From Pseudomonas sp. TH41 (GTDB taxonomy: Bacteria > Pseudomonadota > Gammaproteobacteria > Pseudomonadales > Pseudomonadaceae), in NCBI RefSeq assembly GCF_016650695.1, contig NZ_JAEKFH010000003.1:1880001-1944000 (forward strand): a stretch of 64,000 bases of DNA, written 5' to 3'. The notes below the pieces were generated by a model, which worked only from the letters and a program-made list of their open reading frames with translations, made no database searches and was not told the origin of the DNA. Shown here piece by piece: positions 8,580-16,852 of this stretch (within the stretch, counting starts at the first letter, position 1; each line of letters starts with the position of its first letter). A program made the translations under genes and the position numbers.

Positions 8580-9620
8580 ATGAATTTGAGTATTCTCTAC
8601 GCTTTGGTTGCGGCGGCGCTGTTTGGCGCCAGCACGCCGCTCGCCAAGCTCCTGGGTGTGGATACTTCTCCCATCCTGTTGGCGGGACTGCTTTATCTGG
8701 GCAGCGGTCTAGGCCTGGCCATTGTTCGTTTTACTCGCGATAAAGGCTGGCAACGACCCGGGCTAACGACAGGAGAATGGCCCTGGCTGATGGGTGCCAT
8801 CGTCTTTGGGGGCGTGCTTGCGCCTGTTGCGCTCATGTTCGGCCTGACTCGGACGACGGGAGCGACCGCGTCATTGATGCTCAATCTTGAATCAGTGCTC
8901 ACGGCGGTGCTGGCGTGGGTCGTGTTCAAGGAGAACGCTGATCGCCGGATTGTCATCGGCATGATCGCTATTGTTTTGGGCGGTGTCGTTCTGTCATGGC
9001 CACAAGAGACGGCGACGGCTCATGATTGGACTGGGCCGCTGGCCGTGGCTTTCGCCTGTCTTTGTTGGGCCATCGACAATAACCTGACCCGCAAAGTCTC
9101 TGCCTCCGACGCGCTTTTTATCGCCGGCAGCAAAGGCCTGGCGGCGGGCGCGGTCAATTGCTGCCTGGCATTGGCCATTGGGGGGCAACTACCCGCGGTG
9201 GCTACGCTGGGGCCAATCATGCTGGTAGGGTTTCTTGGGTATGGCGTGAGTTTGGTGTTGTTCGTTCTTGCCCTTCGCGGGCTTGGCAGCGCTCGCACCG
9301 GTGCGTATTTTTCCACTGCTCCTTTCCTGGGCGCAGTGATCTCGATCCTGATCCTGGGCGAGTCGGTTTCGGTGATGTTCTTGCTCGCTGCCGCATTGAT
9401 GGCCATTGGTGTCTGGATTCACTTGATGGAAAACCATGTTCACGAGCACCAGCATGATCCCGTCAAACACAGCCATCGCCACACACACGACGAACACCAC
9501 CAGCATGAACATGACTTTGATTGGGACGGCTCTGAGCCACACAGCCACCCGCATGAGCATGCGCCGCTAAAGCACAGTCACGCCCACTTTCCCGACGTTC
9601 ATCATCGGCACAAACACTGA
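8580..9620 (+). CDS. EamA/DMT family transporter with histidine-rich C-terminal tail
   Basis: A 346-residue protein with ten predicted hydrophobic helices in two EamA repeats (AALFGASTPLAKLL at the start of the first, CLCWAIDNNLTRK at the second). The last roughly 62 residues, after MENHV, form a hydrophilic tail with 23 histidines plus Asp and Glu, in HxH and HxHxH patterns. DMT proteins export amino acids or other metabolites. A His-rich tail suggests metal binding, for example Ni, Co or Zn, as sensor, buffer or substrate site. That part is inference. An AGGGCGA site precedes the ATG. Confidence 0.88.
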   Translation: MNLSILYALVAAALFGASTPLAKLLGVDTSPILLAGLLYLGSGLGLAIVRFTRDKGWQRPGLTTGEWPWLMGAIVFGGVLAPVALMFGLTRTTGATASLMLNLESVLTAVLAWVVFKENADRRIVIGMIAIVLGGVVLSWPQETATAHDWTGPLAVAFACLCWAIDNNLTRKVSASDALFIAGSKGLAAGAVNCCLALAIGGQLPAVATLGPIMLVGFLGYGVSLVLFVLALRGLGSARTGAYFSTAPFLGAVISILILGESVSVMFLLAAALMAIGVWIHLMENHVHEHQHDPVKHSHRHTHDEHHQHEHDFDWDGSEPHSHPHEHAPLKHSHAHFPDVHHRHKH

Positions 9621-9791
9621 CCAGATCACCGGGAACAGGACTGGGCGTTGTATTCCTCAAACACCGGATACGGGCGGCCCCGACCCTCTAGTATTTCCTT
9701 TCGGCTTTCCGACAGCACCTAACCCCTGACGGATTGTTCATACGCCGCGCGAAGACTATTGTTGACAGCTACCCGCAAAGGTCCAAAGCCA

Positions 9792-10760
9792 ATGAATTTG
9801 CAGGACATGCCCATACGGGCGCTGGCTCAATTTGAGTTAACGCCACTTACTGGCGGTAGCCCCTTCAAAGAACCCGCCTCCGACGGCTTTCTCATCGGCG
9901 GTTACACCTGGCAGCACGCCGATCAGGACGCGTCCCGCCCGGTGGTCATCATCAACGCCGCCACCTCCGTGCGCTGCAGTCACTACTCGCGCTTCGCCGA
10001 TTACCTGTTCACCAACGGCTTCAACGTGATCACCTACGACTACCGCGGCATTGGCGAATCGCGACCTGCCTCGTTGAAAGGGCTCGACGCCTCATGGTCT
10101 GACTGGGGCGCGCTGGATTTCGAGGCGATGCTCAAGCGCGCTCAGCGTGAATTTCCCGGGCAGCCTATCGACGTCGTCGGCCATAGCTTTGGAGGCTGTG
10201 CAGCGGGGCTGGGAGCGTCCGGGCATCTGATCCGGCGCCTGGTGACCGTAGGCGCGCAATTCGCCTACTGGCGCGATTACGCGCCTGCGCATCGCTGGCG
10301 GATGTTTGGCAAGTGGCATCTGGTGATGCCCTTGGTGACGATGCTGTGCGGATACTTCCCCGGAAAGCGCCTCGGCTGGCTGGAAGACACCCCAGCCGGC
10401 GTGGTCCGCGACTGGAGCACGCCCACCGCCCGTTACGAGAAACGCCCCAGCGGTCGTCTGATCCACGCAAAATACGGCGGACTGCCCTTCGCCAACGTCA
10501 CCGCGAAAACCCTGGCCATCAGCCTCAGCGACGATCCCTACGGCACGATTGCCGCCATCGAACGCCTGCTCGGCTATTTCACCGGCGGCACCCACACTCA
10601 CCTGCGCATCGCCCCCGAAGACATCGGCAAAGAAAAAGTCGGACATTTCGCCTTTTTTCGTAGCGCATACCAAGCCACACTATGGCCCATTGCATTGTCT
10701 TGGCTGCAAACCGGCGAGCTGGCCCCCGATACCCCCGGGCGGCGACTGCCACGCAGCTGA
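9792..10760 (+). CDS. Alpha/beta fold hydrolase
   Basis: A 322-residue protein starting MNLQDMPIRA, chosen over an upstream in-frame non-ATG start at 9759 because AAAGG lies about ten bases before this ATG. The nucleophile elbow GHSFGG follows VDVVG near residue 137, and YDYRGIGESRP near residue 85 is the typical loop after strand beta-4. The family includes esterases and thioesterases. The predicted C-terminal catalytic His is probably in KVGHFAFFR. Substrate unknown. Two small hypothetical genes follow closely. Confidence 0.82.
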   Translation: MNLQDMPIRALAQFELTPLTGGSPFKEPASDGFLIGGYTWQHADQDASRPVVIINAATSVRCSHYSRFADYLFTNGFNVITYDYRGIGESRPASLKGLDASWSDWGALDFEAMLKRAQREFPGQPIDVVGHSFGGCAAGLGASGHLIRRLVTVGAQFAYWRDYAPAHRWRMFGKWHLVMPLVTMLCGYFPGKRLGWLEDTPAGVVRDWSTPTARYEKRPSGRLIHAKYGGLPFANVTAKTLAISLSDDPYGTIAAIERLLGYFTGGTHTHLRIAPEDIGKEKVGHFAFFRSAYQATLWPIALSWLQTGELAPDTPGRRLPRS

Positions 10761-10797
10761 TCGACCTGCCCACTCAACGAAATACGGAACGACGCCC

Positions 10798-11214
10798 ATG
10801 GCCTCCGCCAACAAGCAGAACAAACGCGCCACCCGCGCCAAAACCAAGGCCAAGCAAAACCGCACCCAACGGGCCGCCGCGCCGGTCGAGCTGGATCCTA
10901 ACGATGATCGCATCGACTTCGAATCGGTGGACCTGACCGACATGTTCAAAGAAATGATCGACGCGCAAAAGATCAGCCAACAAGCGATGTGCGTGGCCTT
11001 TCTTGAACACCCTCTGATCGCGCTGGTGCTGGAGCAGGAAGGCGAAGAAACAGCGACAGACTTCATCATCGCCGCGCTGATCGAATATCGCCAATGGTCC
11101 ACTGAAGTGGACGAAGCCGGCGCCTTGGCCTGGATCGAATCCCCAACCTTTCAGGTTGATTACGTGGCGGCTTCCGAAGCCATCGCGGCCCAAAACCAAC
11201 AGAAACCGAACTGA
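10798..11214 (+). CDS. Small protein with lysine/arginine-rich N-terminus (tandem paralogue 1)
   Basis: A 138-residue protein. Residues 1-30 are strongly basic (ANKQNKRATRAKTKAKQNR) and the rest is acidic and helical (DLTDMFKEMIDAQKISQQAM, then FIIAALIEYRQWSTEVDEAG). I do not recognise a named family. It resembles its neighbour at 11221 in the basic head, the MF-K-M/MI-DA-x-IS segment and the LIDYR/LIEYR segment, so the two arose by tandem duplication. The basic head suggests nucleic-acid or membrane-phosphate binding, which is inference. Confidence 0.75.
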   Translation: MASANKQNKRATRAKTKAKQNRTQRAAAPVELDPNDDRIDFESVDLTDMFKEMIDAQKISQQAMCVAFLEHPLIALVLEQEGEETATDFIIAALIEYRQWSTEVDEAGALAWIESPTFQVDYVAASEAIAAQNQQKPN

Positions 11215-11220
11215 GTCCTC

Positions 11221-11673
11221 ATGGCATCCCTGAACAAGCAACAGAAACGCGCCAAACGCGCCAAAATCAAAGCCAAGCAAATCAACATCCACGGCAGAAA
11301 ACCCGCCGCACTGGACGATGACCTGGGCGATATCGGCGAGCCGATCCCGGAATACACCCTGGCGATGTTCAGCAAAATGCGCGATGCGGAAGCCATCAGC
11401 CGCAACGACATGCTGTTGACCCTGCTGTCGAACCTCGCTGAGATCATCAGCGACCATCCTGAACTGCTGGACATGGAAAACGCCGACAACGAAGCCATGG
11501 CCGCCACCCACCTGGCCGCCGACATGCTGATCGACTACCGCATGTGGGCCGACGGCATGGACCGTGACACGGCTCAGGCCTGGTTGACCGATCCGCAGTT
11601 CATCACCGACTTCGGCGATGCCCTGGACAGTTATCGTCAGTCGCTGGATGCGCAGGAAAAACAGGGCGAGTAA
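11221..11673 (+). CDS. Small protein with basic N-terminus (tandem paralogue 2)
   Basis: A 150-residue paralogue of the preceding protein, starting six bases after its stop codon, with the same basic head (NKQQKRAKRAKIKAKQ) and a helical acidic body (MFSKMRDAEAISRNDMLL, then DMLIDYRMWADGMDRDTAQA). Function unknown. Its TAA stop at 11671-11673 coincides with the degraded left end of the IS4-like MITE, which in turn is interrupted by the IS1111 element, so mobile DNA begins exactly at the gene end. Confidence 0.75.
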   Translation: MASLNKQQKRAKRAKIKAKQINIHGRKPAALDDDLGDIGEPIPEYTLAMFSKMRDAEAISRNDMLLTLLSNLAEIISDHPELLDMENADNEAMAATHLAADMLIDYRMWADGMDRDTAQAWLTDPQFITDFGDALDSYRQSLDAQEKQGE

Positions 11674-11775
11674 ACATCTGTTAAGCCATAACGCGATCTA
11701 ATGAAATGGCTACCCCCGCCGCCCCCTGTGATCGCCCACTAAGCTTTCACCGGGGGCTCATCGGAGACTGATGCC

Positions 11776-12804
11776 ATGACCAAAGTAGCTATTGCCGCCA
11801 TCGACTTGGGAAAACACTCTTTTCATCTGCATGCACAAGATGATCGCGGTCATGAGCTTTGCCGCAAAAAATTCAATCGGGTGACGCTCATTCGGTACCT
11901 GGCCAACTTGGAATCCTGCACCGTCGTGATGGAGGCCTGCGGCGGCGCCCACTTCATGGCGCAGGAGGTCGCCAAGCTGGGGCATACGCCCAAGCTCATT
12001 GCACCTCATCTCGTGCGTCCGTATGTGAAAAGCAACAAAAACGACTTCGCTGATGCCGAGGCGATCTGCGAGGCGGCGACCCGGCCCACGATGCGTTTTG
12101 TGCCGCCAAAAACCCAAGCCCAACAGGCGCTGGCCATGTCCAACTCGCTCCGTGAGTCGTTCATTAAAGACCGCACTGCGACCGTCAATCGGATTCACGC
12201 AGCCCTTCTGGAGGTTGGTGTCAGCCTCGCAGCCGGCTTCAAAGCCATCAAAGAGCTTCCAGCGTTGCTTGAGGTGAGTTCATTTTCTGAACGCATCAAG
12301 AAAAATCTGATGGTGCTGCATGGGCACTTCAACTATCTGGATGGGCAGGTCAAGGCGCAGGACAAAGACATGGAATGCCAGGCCGCTGAAGATGATCTGG
12401 CAACGCGCTTGATGACCATGCCGTGCATCGGCCCGATCACCTCCACCGTCCTGGCTGCCGAGTTGGGCGATGGCAAACAGTTCAAATGTGGCCGAGGCTA
12501 TGCGGCCTCGATCGGGTTGGTGCCCAAACAGCACTCCACGGGCGGCAAGACCGTTCTGCTGGGCATCAGCAAGCGTGGTGATCGAAACCAGAGACGCCTA
12601 CTCATCCAGTGTGCCCGTGTTTATTTGATACAGCTGGAACGACAGAAAGGTGCTTTGGCGGACTGGGTCCGCCAGCTATTAGCGTCCCACCATCACTCCA
12701 ATCTCGTGGTCTGTGCGTTGGCCAACAAGCTGGCAAGAATCGCCTGGGCGATTGCGGCACACCACACCGAATTCGATGCAGGGCCAAGCGTGATGAACGC
12801 CTGA
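11776..12804 (+). CDS. IS110/IS1111 family transposase (DEDD recombinase)
   Basis: A 342-residue intact transposase. The RuvC-like N-terminal domain carries Asp10 (AIDLGKHSF), Glu53 (VMEACGGAHF), Asp90 and Asp93 (KNDFADAEAI). The C-terminal transposase_20 domain has LMTMPCIGPITSTVLAAELG and the serine motif VPKQHSTGGK near residue 257. IS110-type enzymes move circular intermediates using a bridge RNA encoded by the element. No frameshift is seen, so the element may be active. Confidence 0.95.
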   Translation: MTKVAIAAIDLGKHSFHLHAQDDRGHELCRKKFNRVTLIRYLANLESCTVVMEACGGAHFMAQEVAKLGHTPKLIAPHLVRPYVKSNKNDFADAEAICEAATRPTMRFVPPKTQAQQALAMSNSLRESFIKDRTATVNRIHAALLEVGVSLAAGFKAIKELPALLEVSSFSERIKKNLMVLHGHFNYLDGQVKAQDKDMECQAAEDDLATRLMTMPCIGPITSTVLAAELGDGKQFKCGRGYAASIGLVPKQHSTGGKTVLLGISKRGDRNQRRLLIQCARVYLIQLERQKGALADWVRQLLASHHHSNLVVCALANKLARIAWAIAAHHTEFDAGPSVMNA

Positions 12805-13035
12805 CCCTGCTGTCACCCAAGCACCACCCACCTGGTTTGCGATGCTGGATAACAGATGACGTGAACGGCCAACCGGCCTGACGACAACCCTGAGCTGCTA
12901 CACGGCTGAAAGGCCGTCAATCTAATTAGGGTCGTTAGGCATCGATTCTCATCGAGGCGCGGGGCCACAACCCCACTCAGACGCCGGATAGATGAAAGCA
13001 AGCCAAACACGCATCAAAAACAGTATTGCAGAAAA
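12805..13035 (+). ncRNA. Candidate bridge RNA region of the IS1111 element
   Basis: The 231 bases between the transposase stop and the right subterminal repeat contain no ORF but several short hairpins: GGCC-AACC-GGCC near 12867, ACGGC-TGAAAG-GCCGT at 12902-12917 and GGGG-CCACAA-CCCC near 12961. In IS1111-group elements the bridge RNA is expected 3' of the transposase. The segment AGCTGCTACA at 12893-12902 is exactly complementary to TGTAGCAGCT, the first ten bases of the right target flank (13051-13060), as expected for a target-binding guide. RNA ends are not determined. Confidence 0.55.
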
Positions 13036-13051
13036 GGGGGTAACCATAGAT

Positions 13052-13182
13052 GTAGCAGCTGGCGAAGCCTGCGTTCGGCTGCGCAGCAGTCGTAAAACCT
13101 GCGCGTGAGGTAATCCTGAAGGACCGCGTGAGCTGACTCACGACTGCTGCGCAGCCGAACGCAGGCTTCGCCAGCTGCTACA
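13052..13182. repeat. Inverted repeat forming the core of MITE copy A
   Basis: Arms of about 42 bases (GTAGCAGCTGGCGAAGCCTG onward from 13052; complement ending GCCAGCTGCTAC near 13182) flank a short spacer. The arms match those of the copy at 54600-54804 over the outer part and differ in the inner part (CTGCGCAGCAG here, CGGCGAAGCCG there), with each copy internally complementary. Such compensatory change suggests selection on the hairpin or gene conversion. Confidence 0.85.
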
Positions 13183-13228
13183 AGGTGTGCGCTGTTGCTT
13201 AATTGACCGGCATCAGCTAGTAAGAAAC

Positions 13229-13266
13229 AAAAACGGCCGCTTGTCATCACTGACAGCGGCCGTTTT
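13229..13266 (-). terminator. Terminator of gabP
   Basis: The 12-bp stem AAAACGGCCGCT / AGCGGCCGTTTT surrounds a 14-base loop, and lies 18 bases past the gabP stop codon on the reverse strand. Confidence 0.8.
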
Positions 13267-13283
13267 GCATCACACGGTATGAA

Positions 13284-14675
13284 TCAGCTCAGTACCACTG
13301 CGCCACGCTTTTCCAGCTTGCGACGGCGAGCCACAAACAAACCGGCAGCCACTACCAACAGGCTCAGCAGACCGGTCGCGAGGATCTCCACGCGATGGGC
13401 TTCCTGGAACAGCATGATGGTCAGTGCGCCAACGATGAATATGATCACCGCATAGGTCAGGCCTGGGAACAGCCACATGCTGAAGGCGATTTTTTCACCG
13501 CGAGCCATACGCTGTTTGCGCATGCGCAATTGCGAAATCGCGATCACCAGGTACACCAGCAACGCGATGGCGCCAGAGCTGGCCAGCAGGAATTCGAACA
13601 CCGCAGCCGGGGCCACGTAGTTGGCGAATACCGCGAGGAAAGCAGCCGCGGTGGACAGCATCACTGCCCAGTACGGCGTGCCGCTGCTGTTGGTGCGCTG
13701 GGAAACGGCCGGTGCATCACCGCGCTTACCCAGGGAGAACATCATGCGTGAAGCGGTGTACAACGCCGAGTTCAGGCAGCTCGTTACCGCAACCAGAACA
13801 ACGATGTCGACGATCAGCTTGGCATTCGGGATGCCCATGCGCTCCAGCACGGTCTGGTAGGAACCGACGCTAGCCAGGATCGGGTCATTCCATGGCACCA
13901 AGGCCACAACGATGAAGATCGATACGAGGTAGAACAAGCCAATCCGCCAGATGACCGAATTGGTAGCCTTGGAGATTTGCTGGCCAGGGTTCTTCGATTC
14001 CGCGGCCGCGATGGTCACGATCTCGGTGCCCATGAAGGAAAACATGGTAGTCAGAATAGCGCCCAATACAGCGCCCATGCCGTTTGGCAGGAAGCCTTGT
14101 GTGTCAAACAGGTGCGAAACACCGCTGACCTGGCTGCTCGGCAGGAAGCCGAAGATCGCCAGAATGCCAAGACCAATGAAACCGATGATCGCCACGACTT
14201 TGACCAGGGCGAACCAGAATTCAAACTCACCGTAGTTCTTCACACTGAACAGGTTGGTTATCGTCAGCAGCAACGTGATGATCAACGTGAAGGCCCAGAT
14301 CGCCACATTCGGGAACCAGGCATGCAGGATGGTTGCAGCGGCGTTGGCTTCCAGCGGGATGACCAGCACCCAGAACCACCAGTACAACCAACCGATGGTG
14401 AAACCGGCCCAGTGACCGATCGCGCGATCGGCGTACGTCGAAAAGGAGCCTGTGTCTGGCGACGCGACCGCCATCTCGCCGAGCATGCGCATTACCAATA
14501 CCACCAGAGCACCGGCGGCGGCGTAGGCCAACAGCACGGCTGGACCCGCTGCAGCAATGGCGTGACCCGAGCCAACGAACAGGCCGGCGCCGATAACTCC
14601 GGCAATCGACAGCATGGTCACATGACGCGGTTTGAGCCCCTGTTCGAGGCCATTAGAGCTTTGGGTACTGCTCAT
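13284..14675 (-). CDS. gabP: GABA permease
   Basis: A 463-residue amino acid-polyamine-organocation (APC) transporter with 12 predicted transmembrane helices. It follows Escherichia coli GabP closely: LKPRHVTMLSIAGVIGAGLF near residue 14, DTGSFSTYAD and GWLYWWFWVLVIPLEANAAA near residue 100, FSFMGTEIVTIAAAES near residue 215 and SCLNSALYTASRM near residue 305. It imports 4-aminobutyrate across the inner membrane. An AAAGGTAG ribosome site precedes the ATG. It is a single-gene unit ending at the hairpin at 13229. Confidence 0.92.
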   Translation of the reverse strand: MSSTQSSNGLEQGLKPRHVTMLSIAGVIGAGLFVGSGHAIAAAGPAVLLAYAAAGALVVLVMRMLGEMAVASPDTGSFSTYADRAIGHWAGFTIGWLYWWFWVLVIPLEANAAATILHAWFPNVAIWAFTLIITLLLTITNLFSVKNYGEFEFWFALVKVVAIIGFIGLGILAIFGFLPSSQVSGVSHLFDTQGFLPNGMGAVLGAILTTMFSFMGTEIVTIAAAESKNPGQQISKATNSVIWRIGLFYLVSIFIVVALVPWNDPILASVGSYQTVLERMGIPNAKLIVDIVVLVAVTSCLNSALYTASRMMFSLGKRGDAPAVSQRTNSSGTPYWAVMLSTAAAFLAVFANYVAPAAVFEFLLASSGAIALLVYLVIAISQLRMRKQRMARGEKIAFSMWLFPGLTYAVIIFIVGALTIMLFQEAHRVEILATGLLSLLVVAAGLFVARRRKLEKRGAVVLS

Positions 14676-15240
14676 TGAAACTACCTTTGTAAGGAAAAGC
14701 GATTACGTCCATCCCGCTTGGTGTTCCTTCTCGTAAAAAGAAACCAACGGGGCGTTCTGGATTCTGTACGCAAGAATTGCGCCAAAATGTTTCAAAACCG
14801 TCTAACCCGGCGATCTCGACCTGACCGGACAGTCATCGCAAGTCATTGAGATTAATGGCAATTTGCCAGAACGTTACCCAGCGACCCACTTTCAGGGACA
14901 AAATCGCGCACCGGAAACACACCTGAAAAACGCTCGACGCACAATAAAAGTGCGGATCAGGAACGTTTGTCCGGTTAGCGCTTCCAACACCCCGCCAAAG
15001 CTGGCAACATCGCGCCCTTTTTTGCGACAGGCACCGCGCTTTTCATTAACAGGCGGGTTCCAAACGGCTGTTCGGTTGATAGCAGCGCGACAGTCTTCTG
15101 TACTGATGCGACAACCTGCCACGCACTACCGGTTTACTGCCCGTAGCGTTGTTGGCTGCCATTCGGACGCATGCTAGGTTGGCCGCCTCGCCAGGAAGGC
15201 CCGCCAACAGCAGGAGCGCAACACACTATGAGGAACGCAC
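14676..15240. other. Divergent intergenic region between gabP and the ABC transporter
   Basis: 565 bases without a convincing gene. It must hold the gabP promoter (left side) and the promoter and leader of the transporter operon (right side). I see no REP element or strong hairpin. The sequence is less GC-rich near 14750-14880 than its surroundings. Confidence 0.5.
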
Positions 15241-16014
15241 ATGGCTGAGGCCACGCCCGCGCTTGAAATCCGCAACTTGCACAAACGCTACGGACAGCTT
15301 GAGGTGCTTAAAGGCATCTCGCTGACCGCCCGCGACGGCGATGTGATCTCGATCCTGGGTTCCTCCGGTTCCGGCAAGTCCACGTTTCTGCGTTGCATCA
15401 ACCTGCTGGAAAACCCGCACCAGGGTCAAATTCTGGTGGCCGGCGAAGAACTCAAGCTCAAGGCTTCCAAAAACGGCGAACTGGTCGCTGCCGATGGAAA
15501 GCAGATCAATCGCCTGCGCAGCGAAATTGGTTTTGTGTTTCAAAACTTTAATCTGTGGCCGCACATGAGCGTGCTCGACAACATCATCGAAGCCCCGCGT
15601 CGCGTGCTCGGCCAAAGCAAAGCCGAGGCCATCGAAGTTGCGGAAGCCTTGCTGGCCAAGGTTGGCATTGCCGACAAGCGCCACGCCTACCCCGCAGAAC
15701 TTTCCGGCGGCCAGCAGCAACGTGCGGCCATCGCCCGCACGCTGGCAATGCAGCCCAAGGTGATCCTGTTCGACGAGCCCACCTCGGCCCTTGACCCGGA
15801 AATGGTCCAGGAAGTACTTAATGTCATCCGCGCATTGGCCGAGGAAGGCCGCACCATGCTGCTGGTCACTCATGAAATGGGCTTTGCCCGTCAGGTGTCC
15901 AGCGAAGTGGTGTTCCTCCACCAGGGCCTGGTAGAAGAGCAAGGATCGCCACAGCAGGTGTTCGAAAACCCGCTTTCGGCGCGCTGCAAACAATTCATGT
16001 CCAGCAACCGCTAA
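15241..16014 (+). CDS. Polar amino-acid ABC transporter ATP-binding protein (HisP/GlnQ type)
   Basis: A 257-residue ATPase with Walker A GSSGSGKST near residue 40, the Q-loop FVFQNFNLWPHMSV, the ABC signature LSGGQQQRAAIAR near residue 158 and Walker B VILFDEPTSALDPE. The insertion SKNGELVAADGKQINRLR is typical of HisP-like proteins of histidine, lysine, arginine and ornithine importers. It is the first gene of a five-gene same-strand cluster, followed 13 bases later by the binding protein. The exact substrate cannot be told from sequence. Confidence 0.93.
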   Translation: MAEATPALEIRNLHKRYGQLEVLKGISLTARDGDVISILGSSGSGKSTFLRCINLLENPHQGQILVAGEELKLKASKNGELVAADGKQINRLRSEIGFVFQNFNLWPHMSVLDNIIEAPRRVLGQSKAEAIEVAEALLAKVGIADKRHAYPAELSGGQQQRAAIARTLAMQPKVILFDEPTSALDPEMVQEVLNVIRALAEEGRTMLLVTHEMGFARQVSSEVVFLHQGLVEEQGSPQQVFENPLSARCKQFMSSNR

Positions 16015-16027
16015 CGGAGCTACCCGC

Positions 16028-16774
16028 ATGCAGAACTACAAAAAAATCTTCCTGGCGGCTGCCGTCACCCTGGCGTTCAGCGCCGGTGCCGCCGCAGAAA
16101 CCTTGAAGATGGGCATCGAAGCGGCCTACCCGCCGTTCAACAACAAAGATGCCAGTGGCAATGTCGTCGGCTTCGACAAAGAAATCGGCGACGCCCTGTG
16201 CGCCAAGATGAAAGTCGAGTGCACCGTGGTCACGTCCGACTGGGACGGCATCATCCCGGCCCTGAACGCCAAGAAGTTCGACTTCCTGATCTCCTCGATG
16301 TCGATCACCGACGAGCGCAAGCAAGCGGTCGACTTCACCGACCCGTACTACTCCAACAAACTGCAATTCATCGCCAAGAAAGACGTCGACTTCAAAACCG
16401 ACAAGGCTTCCCTGCAAGGCAAAGTGATCGGCGCACAACGTGCGACCCTCGCTGGCACCTGGATGGAAGACCACATGGAAGGCGTTGAAGTTAAACTCTA
16501 CGACACCCAGGAAAACGCCTACCTCGACCTGACGTCGGGCCGTCTGGACGGCATTCTGGCTGACAAGTACGTCAACTATGAGTGGCTGAAAAGCGACGCC
16601 GGCCGCCCTTACGAATTCAAAGGCGATCCGGTGGAAGAAAGCGACAAGATCGGTATCGCTGTGCGTAAAGGCGATGCGATCCGCGAGAAGCTCAACGTTG
16701 CGCTGAAAGAAATCGTCGCTGACGGCACCTACAAGAAGATCAACGACAAGTACTTCCCGTTCAGCATCTATTGA
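16028..16774 (+). CDS. Periplasmic amino-acid-binding protein (ArgT/HisJ type)
   Basis: A 248-residue solute-binding protein with a signal peptide (MQNYKKIFLAAAVTLAFSAG, cleavage near residue 23). The mature protein begins with the family signature LKMGIEAAYPPFNNKDASG and contains GFDKEIGDALCAKM, DWDGIIPALNAKKFDFLIS, and RAATLAGTW-like and DGILADKYV segments that form the ligand cleft of lysine/arginine/ornithine and histidine-binding proteins. It feeds the permeases encoded downstream. A hairpin follows it and may stabilise its message. Confidence 0.92.
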   Translation: MQNYKKIFLAAAVTLAFSAGAAAETLKMGIEAAYPPFNNKDASGNVVGFDKEIGDALCAKMKVECTVVTSDWDGIIPALNAKKFDFLISSMSITDERKQAVDFTDPYYSNKLQFIAKKDVDFKTDKASLQGKVIGAQRATLAGTWMEDHMEGVEVKLYDTQENAYLDLTSGRLDGILADKYVNYEWLKSDAGRPYEFKGDPVEESDKIGIAVRKGDAIREKLNVALKEIVADGTYKKINDKYFPFSIY

Positions 16775-16791
16775 TTCTGACCTGCCGGACC

Positions 16792-16813
16792 GGCGCCGTT
16801 CTCTAACGGCGCC
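16792..16813 (+). promoter_or_regulatory. Intercistronic hairpin after the binding-protein gene
   Basis: A perfect 9-bp stem GGCGCCGTT / AACGGCGCC with a CTCT loop and no T run lies in the 78-base gap before the permease genes. Such structures commonly protect the 3' end of the binding-protein message and reduce downstream expression. Confidence 0.7.
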
Positions 16814-16852
16814 AGTCCCTGGCATTGCCTGCCGCGATTTGAAAAGAAATCC

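Larger units (their letters stand above)
11699..13050 (+). mobile_element. IS110-family (IS1111 group) insertion sequence
   Basis: Subterminal inverted repeats ATGGCTACCCCC (11706-11717) and GGGGGTAACCAT (13036-13047) match at 11 of 12 positions. They lie 7 bases from the left and 3 from the right end, as expected for the IS1111 group. Removing 11699-13050 joins GCGATC to TGTAGCAGC, the exact sequence of the uninterrupted repeat near 54630, which defines the boundaries to within one T. There is no target duplication, as is normal for this family. The long 3' non-coding stretch is described separately. Confidence 0.9.
11671..13215. mobile_element. IS4-like MITE with REP-like core, copy A, split by an IS1111 element
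   Basis: Without the IS1111 insertion (11699-13050) this is a cassette of about 193 bases. Its right end, CTTAATTGACCGGCATCA to 13215, is the reverse complement of an IS4-type terminus (consensus TAATGCCGATCAGTTAAG). The left end, TAAACATCTGTTAAGCC from 11671, is a decayed version. Inside are arms GTAGCAGCTGGCGAAGCCTG (from 13052) and their complement ending near 13182. The same architecture recurs at 54600-54804. No target duplication is recognisable here. Confidence 0.7.

Noticed and set aside
12918..12928. ATCTAAT matching the left IS1111 junction, as a left guide of the bridge RNA
   Set aside because: The match spans both target and element bases, so it cannot be a simple target guide; 7 bases is not significant.
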